The notes under the pieces were generated by a model. The model did not search any database. It saw only the letters and a list, made by a program, of their open reading frames with translations, and was not told the DNA's origin. DNA of 64,000 nt from Paenibacillus sp. MMS18-CY102 (GTDB taxonomy: Bacteria; Bacillota; Bacilli; Paenibacillales; Paenibacillaceae), in the NCBI RefSeq assembly GCF_009789195.1, contig NZ_WSTC01000008.1, forward strand, positions 124,001-188,000, in the 5' to 3' direction. Made by a program: the position numbers and the translations under genes. Every line of letters starts with the position of its first letter. Positions within the stretch are counted from its first letter, which is position 1. Of the stretch, positions 52,001-60,392 are shown piece by piece.

Positions 52001-53684
52001 ACGTTACGGCGATCATGGCATTGATGAAATTATTCGTTGGACGGGCACTTCGGGGATCGAATGGGTCGAGCAATTAAGCAAGCAAGGCGCAATCGAACAA
52101 GTGAATGTTGGGCAGCCTGGCGGAGATGGTCCAATACGCTGGATTAGCCGGGATGAACGTGAGCTTTATGCTGCATTTCCAGTTGATCCTGTTTCGTTAA
52201 CGTTCATCATTGGCCGTTATGCGGAACACGAACTATCCATTACGGAACCTGAGCTTTGCGACCGATATCCGCAATTGTCGCTGGCAGCTGCAAGAGACAC
52301 GGTAGATCTGCTCATCTCGCAAGGGCGGCTAGAACAAGCGCCTTTCGCATCCGATGCTGAGGAACGGCTGTGGACAGGACGCCGAACCGCTGCGCGCCTC
52401 ATTCGCCTTTCCATTAACGAAACGAGGAAACAGGCGAAGCCAATCCATCCAAGCCGGTGGCTTGTTCAGATGGCAACCCGGCAATATGCGCTGAGCGGCC
52501 TGCAAGTGCGCGGTGAGGAAGGGCTTCGCGCAGTAATTGGGAAGCTGCAAGGGCTATATCTTCCACTATCGCACTGGGAATCGATCGTGTTCCCATCACG
52601 CATCGCAGATTACCGGCCGGAGCAGTTGGACCTGCTATGCGCGAGTGGAGATGTCATCTGGCTTGGCAGCAAAGCAAGCGGCGATAAGGAGGGGCGCGTT
52701 GCTTTTTTCCTTGTCGAAGATAAAGCGCTTTATGAGCCGTACACGGCTGGGCTAAAGGATAAGCCCTCCGAGCAGCAGCCTTTGCTTGATCGATTGCGTA
52801 CAGGCGGAGCCGCTTTTCTAACGAAGCTTGCACGCGATGATGGCCGAACGCCATCGGAGGTACTGCAAGCTTTGCTGCAACTCGTATGGGAGGGCCAAGC
52901 CTCCAATGATCAATTCGCGCCTCTGCGCCTGCATGCAAGCAAGAAACAACGCGATTGGGCCAAAACAGGCTCAGGGCTTGGCCGTTGGTATTGGACGGGC
53001 GGATTGGCCCAAACGGAGGAACAAGCTGGCTGCGAATCCCTCGATGCAACGCAAGCAGAACCCTCTGCCATGCACTGGGTTCGCCATTTGCTCGACAGCT
53101 ATGGCATTGTCACCAAGGAGCTCGTCGCTACCCTCTCGCCTTTCTCGTGGGACCAGCTGCTTCCCATATTGAAGCAGCTGGAAGAGTGGGGGACGGTGAC
53201 GCGAGGCGTGTTCGTCGATGGCGAGGCAACGAAGCAATTTACAACTCCGGCTATAGCGAAGTCCCTTCGTACTGCCTTGCCACTAGCGGGAGATAACGCG
53301 ATTACAATCCTATCTGCCGTTGATCCCGTCAATCCCTATGGGCTAATCGCAGATTGGCCGCGTGCTGCCAATACGCAATTCGCTCGTAAAATCGGGCATT
53401 TTCTCATCATGCGTGGGGAGCAGTGGCTGTACTGGATTGAGAATAACGGCAAACGCATTCGAGTAATGGACGATGCCGCGGATGGCCATGGGGATGGCCA
53501 AGATATACAGGCACTCCGCATCGCATTAACGGCGATCTTAAGGCGGCAGCACCTTGCAAAAATCGTCATCGAGCAATGGAACAGCGAACCCGTGTTGAGC
53601 AGGGAAGCAGGAAGCCAGTTGCTGCAAATCGGTGCAGAAAAAGATGGGCAGCGGCTTGTCCTCTGGCCAAGTGCACTTCGATAG
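49035..53684 (+). CDS. lhr: Lhr-family DEAD/DEAH helicase
   Basis: This 1549-residue ATP-dependent helicase has Walker A APTGSGKT (45-52), VRVLYLSPLKALNNDV, the DEIH box (VIVDEIHDLAADKRGSH), VGVSATQ-like GVSATQKPL and motif VI QRIGRAGHS. After the RecA domains come the Lhr winged helix and core domain, and the long C-terminal Lhr-CTD region with tandem winged helices. Bacterial long Lhr proteins of about 1500 residues unwind 3'-tailed DNA/RNA and act in repair. The start TTG 49035 is uncertain; ATG 49044 is close. It is encoded alone, 42 bp before moxR. Confidence 0.92.
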   Translation: MNQMPLAAFHPVITEWFTAAFGEPTDVQVRSWQSIHDRQHTLIAAPTGSGKTLAALLPCLDAVVREKLMSRSNAGIEREAESKPVFKPGVRVLYLSPLKALNNDVHDHLLAFISAIDKLAAERETDWPGIRCAVRTGDTPSSQRASMAKRPPEVLLTTPESLYILLTSAGGRDMLRTVQHVIVDEIHDLAADKRGSHLSLSLERLVHLCGRPVQRIGVSATQKPLWRVGRFLGGWAEHALTDGHGSDSASELAISALDETGQSIWDNDKSKAISAPPHPLGFMPRPVSIVESTMRKTMQAIVTMPDMSKPVATREAVWQPILERLFSLMEGSRTVLLFVNSRRICERLCLRLNDAAGYEMARAHHGSMAKERRLEAERLLKTGELRCIVATSSLELGIDVGHVDLVLQIDPPFDAAAGIQRIGRAGHSVGDISRGAIIVRHRGALPEAAVLSRLIVQREIEPIQIPQQPLDVLSQQTVAMAANSDWTVEELYRLIVHSDTFRAFPRERLIAMLKVLSGFYPFARPLLDWNRDTDVLTGRRAGGIAALTGAGTIPSSSAYPVHHQDSRAHLGELDEEYVQESRVGDVFQLGSNNWMIRRIDKDRVYVAEAANSFSEIPFWRNEAGGRSIGLGLQIGAFVRELAERLALSDSQEGAGKLPLHDGNASDTAETVAPPTPGEAANQPIGSGHANSDAVAMQWLHDDYGMDGVSAEQLIGYIRSQHAFCGLPTDRRIIVEHYRDVSNQTHVIIHNPFGRRLNRTWLLAIERQFEQLLPYRLYGNAKDNGIEFVLPEWDPSWLQSIWHVTPDNLEPLLNEAITSSPLLAIAFRHLAETSLLLSRSFTRTPLWQKRLRSEELLKEALPYASQFPFLDEAMRECMNSYLDLEGLRETLQAIGNGQFEFMIRETAYPSPMATQFIAEYVNMRIYEGDGLDDIVRMQLLNVSRELAGKVFGTEAVSGIITPEILEEERLKLSAAGHTASDANELLALLKRYGDHGIDEIIRWTGTSGIEWVEQLSKQGAIEQVNVGQPGGDGPIRWISRDERELYAAFPVDPVSLTFIIGRYAEHELSITEPELCDRYPQLSLAAARDTVDLLISQGRLEQAPFASDAEERLWTGRRTAARLIRLSINETRKQAKPIHPSRWLVQMATRQYALSGLQVRGEEGLRAVIGKLQGLYLPLSHWESIVFPSRIADYRPEQLDLLCASGDVIWLGSKASGDKEGRVAFFLVEDKALYEPYTAGLKDKPSEQQPLLDRLRTGGAAFLTKLARDDGRTPSEVLQALLQLVWEGQASNDQFAPLRLHASKKQRDWAKTGSGLGRWYWTGGLAQTEEQAGCESLDATQAEPSAMHWVRHLLDSYGIVTKELVATLSPFSWDQLLPILKQLEEWGTVTRGVFVDGEATKQFTTPAIAKSLRTALPLAGDNAITILSAVDPVNPYGLIADWPRAANTQFARKIGHFLIMRGEQWLYWIENNGKRIRVMDDAADGHGDGQDIQALRIALTAILRRQHLAKIVIEQWNSEPVLSREAGSQLLQIGAEKDGQRLVLWPSALR

Positions 53685-53726
53685 GATAGGCCCATACAAT
53701 CGAACTATGAGAGGGGAAACGGAATC

Positions 53727-54698
53727 ATGGGGGTACAAGCGATACAAGCCATTCAAGCATTAGCTGATCAAATCCGTGCGAATGTTAGCCAAGTAATCAT
53801 TGGGAAAGACGAGATCATAGACAAGCTCACGATTGCGCTCTTAGCCTCCGGCCATGTGCTGCTGGAGGACGTGCCAGGAACCGGAAAAACACTGCTCGCC
53901 AAAGCGTTTGCCCGTTCCGTCGATTGTGATTTTAGACGGGTGCAATTTACCCCTGATTTAATGCCCTCGGATTTGAGTGGCATTAGCTTCTTTAATCAAA
54001 AGCAAGGCGAATTCGAGTTCCGTCCCGGCCCTTTATTCACGAATGTGCTGCTCGCAGACGAAATTAATCGGGCGACCCCGCGAACCCAATCAAGTTTGCT
54101 GGAATGTATGGAGGAGCATCAAATCAGCATCGATGGCAAGACGCATCAGTTAAAGCCGCCGTTTCTTGTCGTCGCAACACAGAACCCGATCGAGCAGCAA
54201 GGCACTTTCCCGCTGCCAGAGGCGCAGCTCGATCGCTTCTTGTTCAAATTAAGTGTCGGATATCCTTCAACAGAGGAAAGTGTACAGCTACTTAACCGGT
54301 TCAGGGACACTCGCCCGCTTGATCAGTTGCTCCCCGTTGCAGACGTGCCTGCAATTGAAAATGCCCAGCGCTTGTTAACACAAGTTCGGGTACATGATGA
54401 TCTGCTTCGATACATTGTGGCGATTACAGAACAGACGCGCCAGCAAGAAGAGATCGCGATCGGCGTTAGCCCTCGCGGGATGCAGGCGCTCCTTCGCGCT
54501 TCACAGGCGAACGCTGCAATGAAAGGGCGCGATTATGTCACGCCTGATGATGTGAAGCAGCTTGCGCGACCTGTGTTAGCGCATCGGCTCGTCCTCAAGA
54601 GCGCTTCCCGTGTCCGTGGCGACAAGGGTGCTGCCGAGCGCATCATCGAACGTGTGCTTGCAGCTGCCGAAGTGCCTGCTGAGCAGATGCAAGCGTAG
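53727..54698 (+). CDS. MoxR-family AAA ATPase
   Basis: This 323-residue AAA+ protein has Walker A DVPGTGKTLLA, Walker B VLLADEINRATPRTQ, sensor 1 VVATQNPIEQQGTFPLPEAQLDR (in two pieces) and a C-terminal lid domain (AIGVSPRGMQALLRA). MoxR ATPases act as chaperones and are usually encoded with a DUF58 protein, as here. ATG 53727 follows GAGAGGGGAAACGG. Confidence 0.94.
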   Translation: MGVQAIQAIQALADQIRANVSQVIIGKDEIIDKLTIALLASGHVLLEDVPGTGKTLLAKAFARSVDCDFRRVQFTPDLMPSDLSGISFFNQKQGEFEFRPGPLFTNVLLADEINRATPRTQSSLLECMEEHQISIDGKTHQLKPPFLVVATQNPIEQQGTFPLPEAQLDRFLFKLSVGYPSTEESVQLLNRFRDTRPLDQLLPVADVPAIENAQRLLTQVRVHDDLLRYIVAITEQTRQQEEIAIGVSPRGMQALLRASQANAAMKGRDYVTPDDVKQLARPVLAHRLVLKSASRVRGDKGAAERIIERVLAAAEVPAEQMQA

Positions 54699-54710
54699 AG
54701 GCGCGGAAAA

Positions 54711-55823
54711 ATGGGCATTTATGGGGTTTATGTTCTGTTGCTGCTATGTGCCATCATCGTATTCATTCAGCATAGTTTATTCAAACGGGTAGCGCTGCGG
54801 CGCATATCGTATAGCCGTCAATTCGATCGAACCACTTGCTTCGAGGGCGATGAAGTTCACATGATCGAGACAATCGCGAATGAAAAACGAATCCCGCTCC
54901 CGTGGCTGCGAGTCGAATCGCTCTTGCATGCATCACTTCAATTCGGCTCTGAGCAGTCAGCTAATCTTACGGTGAGCACGGGACAGTTTCTGCAAAACCA
55001 TCGCAGCTTCTTCAGCCTCATGCCTTGGCGGCGCATTCGCCGGACCCATCACGTGAAAGCGCTGCGGCGAGGAGCTTATACGCTTTCGACAGTCACGTTA
55101 ACCGCTGGCGATTTGTTCGGCATAAGCGCTGCAAATAAACAGTTCCTTTTTACCGAAAGGTTGCTCGTGTACCCTCTTCCGTTATTGCCAGAACAGATGA
55201 ATTGGCCTGTACGCGGCTGGCAAGGTGAGCTGTCGGTGCGCCGTTGGGTGGTAGAAGACCCATTTCGGCGCATTGGCGTTCGCCCCTATCGTCCAGGCGA
55301 TTCCATGCGATTCGTCAATTGGCGCGCCACCGCCCGCTCAGGTGAGCTGCAGGTTCACCAACTGGATACGACGGCTGATTATCAAGTATTAATTGTGCTT
55401 AACGTGGAGGATCACGCTGAAGTATGGCGCAACATTACCAATATTGCGCGAATAGAGCAAGGGATTCGCCTTGCAGCGGGAATAGCAGAGCAGCTCATTC
55501 ACAATGGCATGGAGGCTGGATTCGCTGCAAACGCGCCGATGGAGGATGAGCCGAAAACTTCCATTTACGTGGCAGCTGACAGCGGAGAACCGCATTTGTA
55601 CCTGCTGCTAGAAGCGATGGCGAAGCTTAAAGTAGAACGGCTGCAGCCTTTTGCCGACTATTTGCATATGTTGGCTGGACAGTTGGAAGCGTCGGCTGAC
55701 CTGGTTTTATTAACCTCATACATCGACGACCGGCTGCATGATGCTGTGGAGCAGCTGGAAGCAAGCGGACATCGCGTCGTCATTCAGCTCATCGAAGAAG
55801 AGAGCGAGGCGAATGCTTCATGA
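54711..55823 (+). CDS. DUF58 domain protein
   Basis: This 370-residue protein has an N-terminal membrane helix (YGVYVLLLLCAIIVFIQHSL) and a DUF58 domain with the signature RPYRPGDSMRFVNWRATARSGEL (in pieces). It is the usual partner of MoxR ATPases, encoded 12 bp upstream. Its stop overlaps the start of the next gene. Confidence 0.92.
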   Translation: MGIYGVYVLLLLCAIIVFIQHSLFKRVALRRISYSRQFDRTTCFEGDEVHMIETIANEKRIPLPWLRVESLLHASLQFGSEQSANLTVSTGQFLQNHRSFFSLMPWRRIRRTHHVKALRRGAYTLSTVTLTAGDLFGISAANKQFLFTERLLVYPLPLLPEQMNWPVRGWQGELSVRRWVVEDPFRRIGVRPYRPGDSMRFVNWRATARSGELQVHQLDTTADYQVLIVLNVEDHAEVWRNITNIARIEQGIRLAAGIAEQLIHNGMEAGFAANAPMEDEPKTSIYVAADSGEPHLYLLLEAMAKLKVERLQPFADYLHMLAGQLEASADLVLLTSYIDDRLHDAVEQLEASGHRVVIQLIEEESEANAS

Positions 55824-57142
55824 TGCAAGCTAGCTTATGGCAGCATCCTGCTGCCCGAACGGTTTTGCGCGGTTTGCTCGTGCTGCTATTGTTCTTGCCC
55901 ATCGCTGTTTGTTTTGCACGGCTTGCATTGCCCGTCGATCTAACGGTCCGATTTCTCATTCTGATTCCTTTCGTGCATATTGCAGGCCAAACCATTGAAC
56001 GCATATTGGGCAGGAACGGACGTTGGTTGACCGTTAGTTTGGTTATTCTAATTGTGTTCGCGCTATCGTTTCGTGTGTTTGGCCTTAACCAAGCCGGCGT
56101 GTTGATCGCGATGGCATATGGATTCTTCGGCATTCATGGCACATTGCTGCCGCCAGATGGACGCGTAACTACTTTGCCAGTCGCTATGTATTTGATGGCG
56201 CTGCTATTGAATTTGATAAGCCCAATTCTCTTGTATAACGATGAAGGTTCCACAGCGTATGTGCCATTCGTTAATGCGATTATCGCTATTACGGTCCTTG
56301 CCTGCTTATTCATCTGGAATAGCCGGCATCTTGAGCGGGAAGCGCATCCGGACCAGAAGGAGAGCGGCGTGGCGCGTTCAATTGTTTGGCATAATCGGCT
56401 TTTGGTCGCTGGAATGGGAGCCATTGTTTTGTTCTTGGCACTTCTGCCAGCATTGAGTGAAGGAATGCGCCGCATTTTTGCGTTGCTGCTGGAGTGGTTA
56501 AGTGAACTATTTTCTTCAACAGAAGGCAAGCCGGCGGAACATCAACAAGCTACGATGCAATCACCGCAATCACTGTTGGAAGGCAAGCCGAATGAACCCG
56601 GATTGTCGCTGCTATTTCTCGAGCGAATCATGTCCTATTTTGTTGTAATCATGATATCCATTCTAGCAACTTGGGCGATCTACAAGCTCGTGCGGGCGAT
56701 GCCAGGGCTAGCCCGATTCGTACAACGATGGCTTCAGCGGGTAAGAGGGAGGGAGAAGCTCGCGGCAACAGCAGCCGGCTACGAAGATGAGATGGAGCGA
56801 ATCGAGCCTAACGCAGCGGACAAGCGTCGCGCCCCATTACTCGGCCGGCTTTTCCGCAACAAAAACGGCGAAGAATGGTCCTCGCTTGCCGATAATGCTG
56901 CCCGAATACGTTACCTGTACAAGACAGCGCTTCAGAATCGGAGCAATCTCGGTTATACGGTGAAGCCTCAATTGACGCCGAGGGAAACCGCTGAAGAGTT
57001 AGCGCAGGAGGAAGCGAATCATCTGGCGATTTCTCAGGACATTATCAATCTATACGAAGGCGTAAGGTATGGGGAACGGGCAGTAACGGATGAGGAAGCT
57101 GCTGTGGCACGGCAATTGGAACAAAAGCCTCCAAAACGATAA
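55820..57142 (+). CDS. Polytopic membrane protein of the MoxR operon
   Basis: This 440-residue protein has about six membrane helices in the first 210 residues and one near residue 275. The C-terminal soluble region RYLYKTALQNRSNLGYTVKPQLTPRETAEELAQ (in part) resembles the DUF4129 end of TgpA-like proteins. In many Bacillales the third gene of this operon carries a transglutaminase domain between these parts; no Cys-His-Asp transglutaminase segment is seen here. It starts at ATG 55820, coupled to the DUF58 gene. Confidence 0.75.
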   Translation: MMQASLWQHPAARTVLRGLLVLLLFLPIAVCFARLALPVDLTVRFLILIPFVHIAGQTIERILGRNGRWLTVSLVILIVFALSFRVFGLNQAGVLIAMAYGFFGIHGTLLPPDGRVTTLPVAMYLMALLLNLISPILLYNDEGSTAYVPFVNAIIAITVLACLFIWNSRHLEREAHPDQKESGVARSIVWHNRLLVAGMGAIVLFLALLPALSEGMRRIFALLLEWLSELFSSTEGKPAEHQQATMQSPQSLLEGKPNEPGLSLLFLERIMSYFVVIMISILATWAIYKLVRAMPGLARFVQRWLQRVRGREKLAATAAGYEDEMERIEPNAADKRRAPLLGRLFRNKNGEEWSSLADNAARIRYLYKTALQNRSNLGYTVKPQLTPRETAEELAQEEANHLAISQDIINLYEGVRYGERAVTDEEAAVARQLEQKPPKR

Positions 57143-57160
57143 AGACATACGAAGCACTTG

Positions 57161-57198
57161 GAAGCGTTGGACGTCTTGATGGCGGCTAACGCTTTTTT
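57161..57198 (+). terminator. Rho-independent terminator
   Basis: The arms AAGCGTT and AACGCTT are followed by TTTT. It ends the moxR operon. Confidence 0.6.
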
Positions 57199-57292
57199 GC
57201 TGCGTTTATCTCATTTTGCCGAAGGCAATACTACAACGTAATTGCCAAATACGGGAAAACACTGTCCTATCCGCAAGGAGGTGAATACGCTC

Positions 57293-58858
57293 ATGACATC
57301 GACAACGCCTGGCTTTATGGTAGCGCCGAAGCTGTCGGACAATTTATACGCGATTCGGCAAGCACTTGGCAACAGCAATGATATCGTCATTCGGGAACTG
57401 ATGCTCGTGAACGGTCAATCCGCTGCGCTGGCCTATACAGATGGGCTGGTCGATACCCAGAAAATCCAGCAATTCGTCATTGAATCGTTGACGTTCGATT
57501 ACGGTGAAACCGTGACACTGGACATGCCAGAAGCGATCGCGCATGAACCGTTCCCAGAGCTGTTAAGGCGGTCTATTCTTAAAGCAGGCGAAATCCAGCA
57601 GCATTCAAGAATGGATTTGACAATTCGATCCATCGTGTCTGGATTTGCCGTACTTCTTCTAGATGGTTACCCATGCGCGATAACGATGGATATGAAGCTG
57701 TTTCCAGATCGCCAGGTCGGTCCGTCTGAGACAGAGCCAGGTGTACGGGGCCCGAAAGATGCTTTTACCGAAAATGTAAGAAAAAACACCGCACTTGTCC
57801 GTCGCCGCATCAAAGACCCTAACCTGCGGATCGAATCATTCGAAATCGGGCGCGTCACGCAAACAGATGTCTTCATGCTATATATCAAGGGCATTGCCAG
57901 GGAAAGCGTAATTGAGGAAGCGCGCGCACGGCTTACCCGCATTGATACGGACGCGATCTTGGAGAGCGGGTATATCGAGGATATGATCCAGGACAACGCG
58001 TGGTCGCCATTCCCGACAGTCTATAACACAGAGCGTCCAGATGTCACCGCTGCAGAGCTGTTGGAAGGCAAAGTCATCATTATGATCGACGGCACGCCAT
58101 TTGTACTGGTAATACCGGCCCTATTCGTTTCATTCTTTCATGCTTCAGAAGATTATTACCAGCGATTCGATGTATCTAGCTTAATACGAATGCTTAGGTC
58201 CGTCGGCGTTTTTTTTACACTGTTAGGACCATCGCTATATATTGCGCTAACAACGTTCCATCAAGAGATGCTGCCTACGCAATTAATCGTCAGTTTAGTT
58301 GCGCAACGTGAAGGAGTTCCTTTTCCGGCATTCGTCGAGGCCATGCTGATGGAAATCACGTTCGAAGTATTGCGCGAAGCGGGCGTTCGTATGCCTCGTA
58401 CGTTTGGCCCAACGGTTTCGTTCGTCGGCACACTCGTTATCGGCCAGTCTGCTGTCGAAGCGGGCATCGTATCTCCAGCGATGCTTATCGTCGTTGCTTT
58501 CACAGCAATCTCAAGCTTTGTTATTCCGTCGACAAGCATGTCGATTTCGCTCCGTATGCTGCGATTTCCATTCATGGTTCTTAGCGCAACGTTTGGCTTA
58601 ATCGGGATGATGGCAGGCATTATCGTGCTTGTCCTGCATCTGTGCAGCTTGCGATCATTCGGAGTGCCATATATGAGCCCGTTGGCGCCCTTTACCTCCC
58701 AAGACATAAAAGATACATTATTCCGGGTTCCGCAATGGGCGATGAAGACAAGGCCGCGCCAAGTCGCTAAACAAACGGGCAAACGAAACGCATTGCAGCA
58801 CTCGCAACCGCCTGCTGCGCCTGATTCTGCGAGTAGCGGGCAGCCCGGACAGGAGTGA
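57293..58858 (+). CDS. Spore germination protein, GerA/GerKA family
   Basis: This 521-residue protein is the A subunit of a GerA-type nutrient germinant receptor. It has an N-terminal soluble domain, then the family segments FIMDGTPFVLV-like (IDGTPFVLVIPALFVSFFHA) and several membrane helices (LLGPSLYIALTTFH, GTLVIGQSAVEAGIVSPAMLIVVAFTAISSF in pieces). ATG 57293 follows AAGGAGG at 57277-57283. It acts in the spore inner membrane with the products of the next genes. Specificity cannot be read from sequence. Confidence 0.93.
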   Translation: MTSTTPGFMVAPKLSDNLYAIRQALGNSNDIVIRELMLVNGQSAALAYTDGLVDTQKIQQFVIESLTFDYGETVTLDMPEAIAHEPFPELLRRSILKAGEIQQHSRMDLTIRSIVSGFAVLLLDGYPCAITMDMKLFPDRQVGPSETEPGVRGPKDAFTENVRKNTALVRRRIKDPNLRIESFEIGRVTQTDVFMLYIKGIARESVIEEARARLTRIDTDAILESGYIEDMIQDNAWSPFPTVYNTERPDVTAAELLEGKVIIMIDGTPFVLVIPALFVSFFHASEDYYQRFDVSSLIRMLRSVGVFFTLLGPSLYIALTTFHQEMLPTQLIVSLVAQREGVPFPAFVEAMLMEITFEVLREAGVRMPRTFGPTVSFVGTLVIGQSAVEAGIVSPAMLIVVAFTAISSFVIPSTSMSISLRMLRFPFMVLSATFGLIGMMAGIIVLVLHLCSLRSFGVPYMSPLAPFTSQDIKDTLFRVPQWAMKTRPRQVAKQTGKRNALQHSQPPAAPDSASSGQPGQE

Positions 58859-58863
58859 ATGCT

Positions 58864-60099
58864 ATGCGGATGAGATTAGCCAAATGGCTTACCTGCTTCA
58901 TGTTGATCCTAATGCTTAACGGCTGTTGGAGCAGCACGGAATTGAATGATCTGGCGATTTCGATGGGCATAGCAGTCGATGAAGAGAAGGATGGTCAGCT
59001 GCTTGTCTCGATTCAAGTCGTCGATGCTGGAGAAGTATCAGCTACGAAAGGAACGCTTGGCCGATCGCCTGTTGTGCTGTATCAAGCCAAAGGCAAGACG
59101 GTGTCCGAAGCGATTCAGCGGATGTCGACAACGAGCTCACGATCCATTTATAACTCCCATCTTCGCATACTGGTCATAAGTGAAGCTTTAGCAAGGAATG
59201 GAATAAATGATGTTCTCGATTATATTTCGCGGGACCGCCAATTCCGAACTGATTTCTCTGTCATTATTGCAAAGGGCGGACGGGCAGAGGATACGCTCAA
59301 AATATTGACGCCAATTGAACAAATCCCAGCCGTACAGCTGTTTCGATCGTTGGCGAACTCGCAGAAAGAGTGGGCGCCAACTGTCGTAATCAATTTCGAT
59401 GACCTGATTCAAATGATGGTAAGCGGCGGCCGGCAGCCCGTCGCCCCAGGGATCGTCGTAATTGGGGATGCGGATAAAGGGAGCAAACGCTCGAATATCA
59501 CGACATCAACGCCAAACAACCGGTTAAAGTACGTTGGGCTCGCTGTATTTAAAGAGGATCAGCTTATAGGCTGGTTAAATGAAACCGAAAGCCGGGCTTT
59601 TAACTTTATCCGGGGAAATGTCATTAATTCAATAAGCAATCTTACGTGTGACGATGGAAAGAACATCTCGCTCGAGGTGCAACGGACGCAATCCAATATG
59701 AAAACAAAGCTGCTCAAGGATAAATTAAGCTTATCAGCAACGCTCAAAGTGGAAGCGAATGTAGCGGAGGTCGCTTGTCAAATCCAATTAACGAAAGAAG
59801 AAGAGATAATGAAGCTGGAGAAAAAAACAGAGAAGTACCTAAGCAACATAATGAGCAACACGCTCAAACGTGTGCAAACGGAATTCAAGTCGGATATTTT
59901 TGGATTTGGCAATGAGGTGCATCGCCATTATCCAGACTACTGGAAGAAACTTAACGGGGAATGGAATGCCCAGTTCGCACAAACGCCTGTTACGGTGCAG
60001 GTCGATGTGAAAATCCGGCAGCTCGGCACGGTTAGTGAATCGATGGATCGGCTGGAACATGAATCATCAACCAAAAAAGGCAGTGAAAATTACAAATGA
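58864..60099 (+). CDS. Spore germination lipoprotein, Ger(x)C family
   Basis: This 411-residue protein has a lipoprotein signal (LMLNGC, Cys21) followed by WSSTELNDLAISMGIAVDEE, the standard opening of GerC subunits. It is the lipoprotein subunit of the receptor, anchored on the outer face of the spore inner membrane. ATG 58864 follows AGGAG at 58852-58856; the stop overlaps the start of the small gene that follows. Confidence 0.93.
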   Translation: MRMRLAKWLTCFMLILMLNGCWSSTELNDLAISMGIAVDEEKDGQLLVSIQVVDAGEVSATKGTLGRSPVVLYQAKGKTVSEAIQRMSTTSSRSIYNSHLRILVISEALARNGINDVLDYISRDRQFRTDFSVIIAKGGRAEDTLKILTPIEQIPAVQLFRSLANSQKEWAPTVVINFDDLIQMMVSGGRQPVAPGIVVIGDADKGSKRSNITTSTPNNRLKYVGLAVFKEDQLIGWLNETESRAFNFIRGNVINSISNLTCDDGKNISLEVQRTQSNMKTKLLKDKLSLSATLKVEANVAEVACQIQLTKEEEIMKLEKKTEKYLSNIMSNTLKRVQTEFKSDIFGFGNEVHRHYPDYWKKLNGEWNAQFAQTPVTVQVDVKIRQLGTVSESMDRLEHESSTKKGSENYK

Positions 60100-60390
60100 T
60101 TCGAATATGCGTGATACTGGTCTGCTTAACGATTGTGATCTTCTTGATTCAATGGCTGGCGTTTTTTCGATCGAACAAAGGGAGTAAAGGGGAGAAGGTG
60201 GTTTTCATCACCATCGAACAAAGGGAGTAAAGGGGAGAAGGTGGTTTTCATCACCATATTAGCCATGGCGCTTGCGCTTAATATCACAATGGCCATGGAT
60301 TGGTGGACAACTTCACCGCTAATCCTATTGCGAACCATGTTCGAGCCAGCAGCCAAAGCGCTCGGAATCTGGGGGAAGTTAGGGGTGTAA
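60096..60390 (+). pseudogene. Small membrane protein of ger operon, broken by tandem duplication
   Basis: ATG 60096 overlaps the GerC stop (ATGA). It encodes a membrane helix (MIRICVILVCLTIVIFLIQW), then ends at TAA 60228 after 44 residues. If the 43-bp duplication at 60170-60255 is reduced to one copy, the frame continues through KVVFITILAMALALNITMAM and PLILLRTMFEPAAKALGIWG to TAA 60388, just before the next gene, giving about 84 residues with two helices. Since 43 is not a multiple of 3, the second copy shifts the frame. A GTG at 60241 with GGGGAGAAG before it could restart translation of the 3' half. Small membrane proteins (GerD/gerK D-like subunits) occur in such operons. Confidence 0.6.
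60170..60255 (+). repeat. Exact 43-bp tandem duplication
   Basis: Bases 60170-60212 are repeated exactly at 60213-60255. The unit begins ATCGAACAAAGGGAG and ends TTTTCATCACC. The perfect identity points to a recent event, or to an assembly artefact. Confidence 0.95.
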
Positions 60391-60392
60391 TC

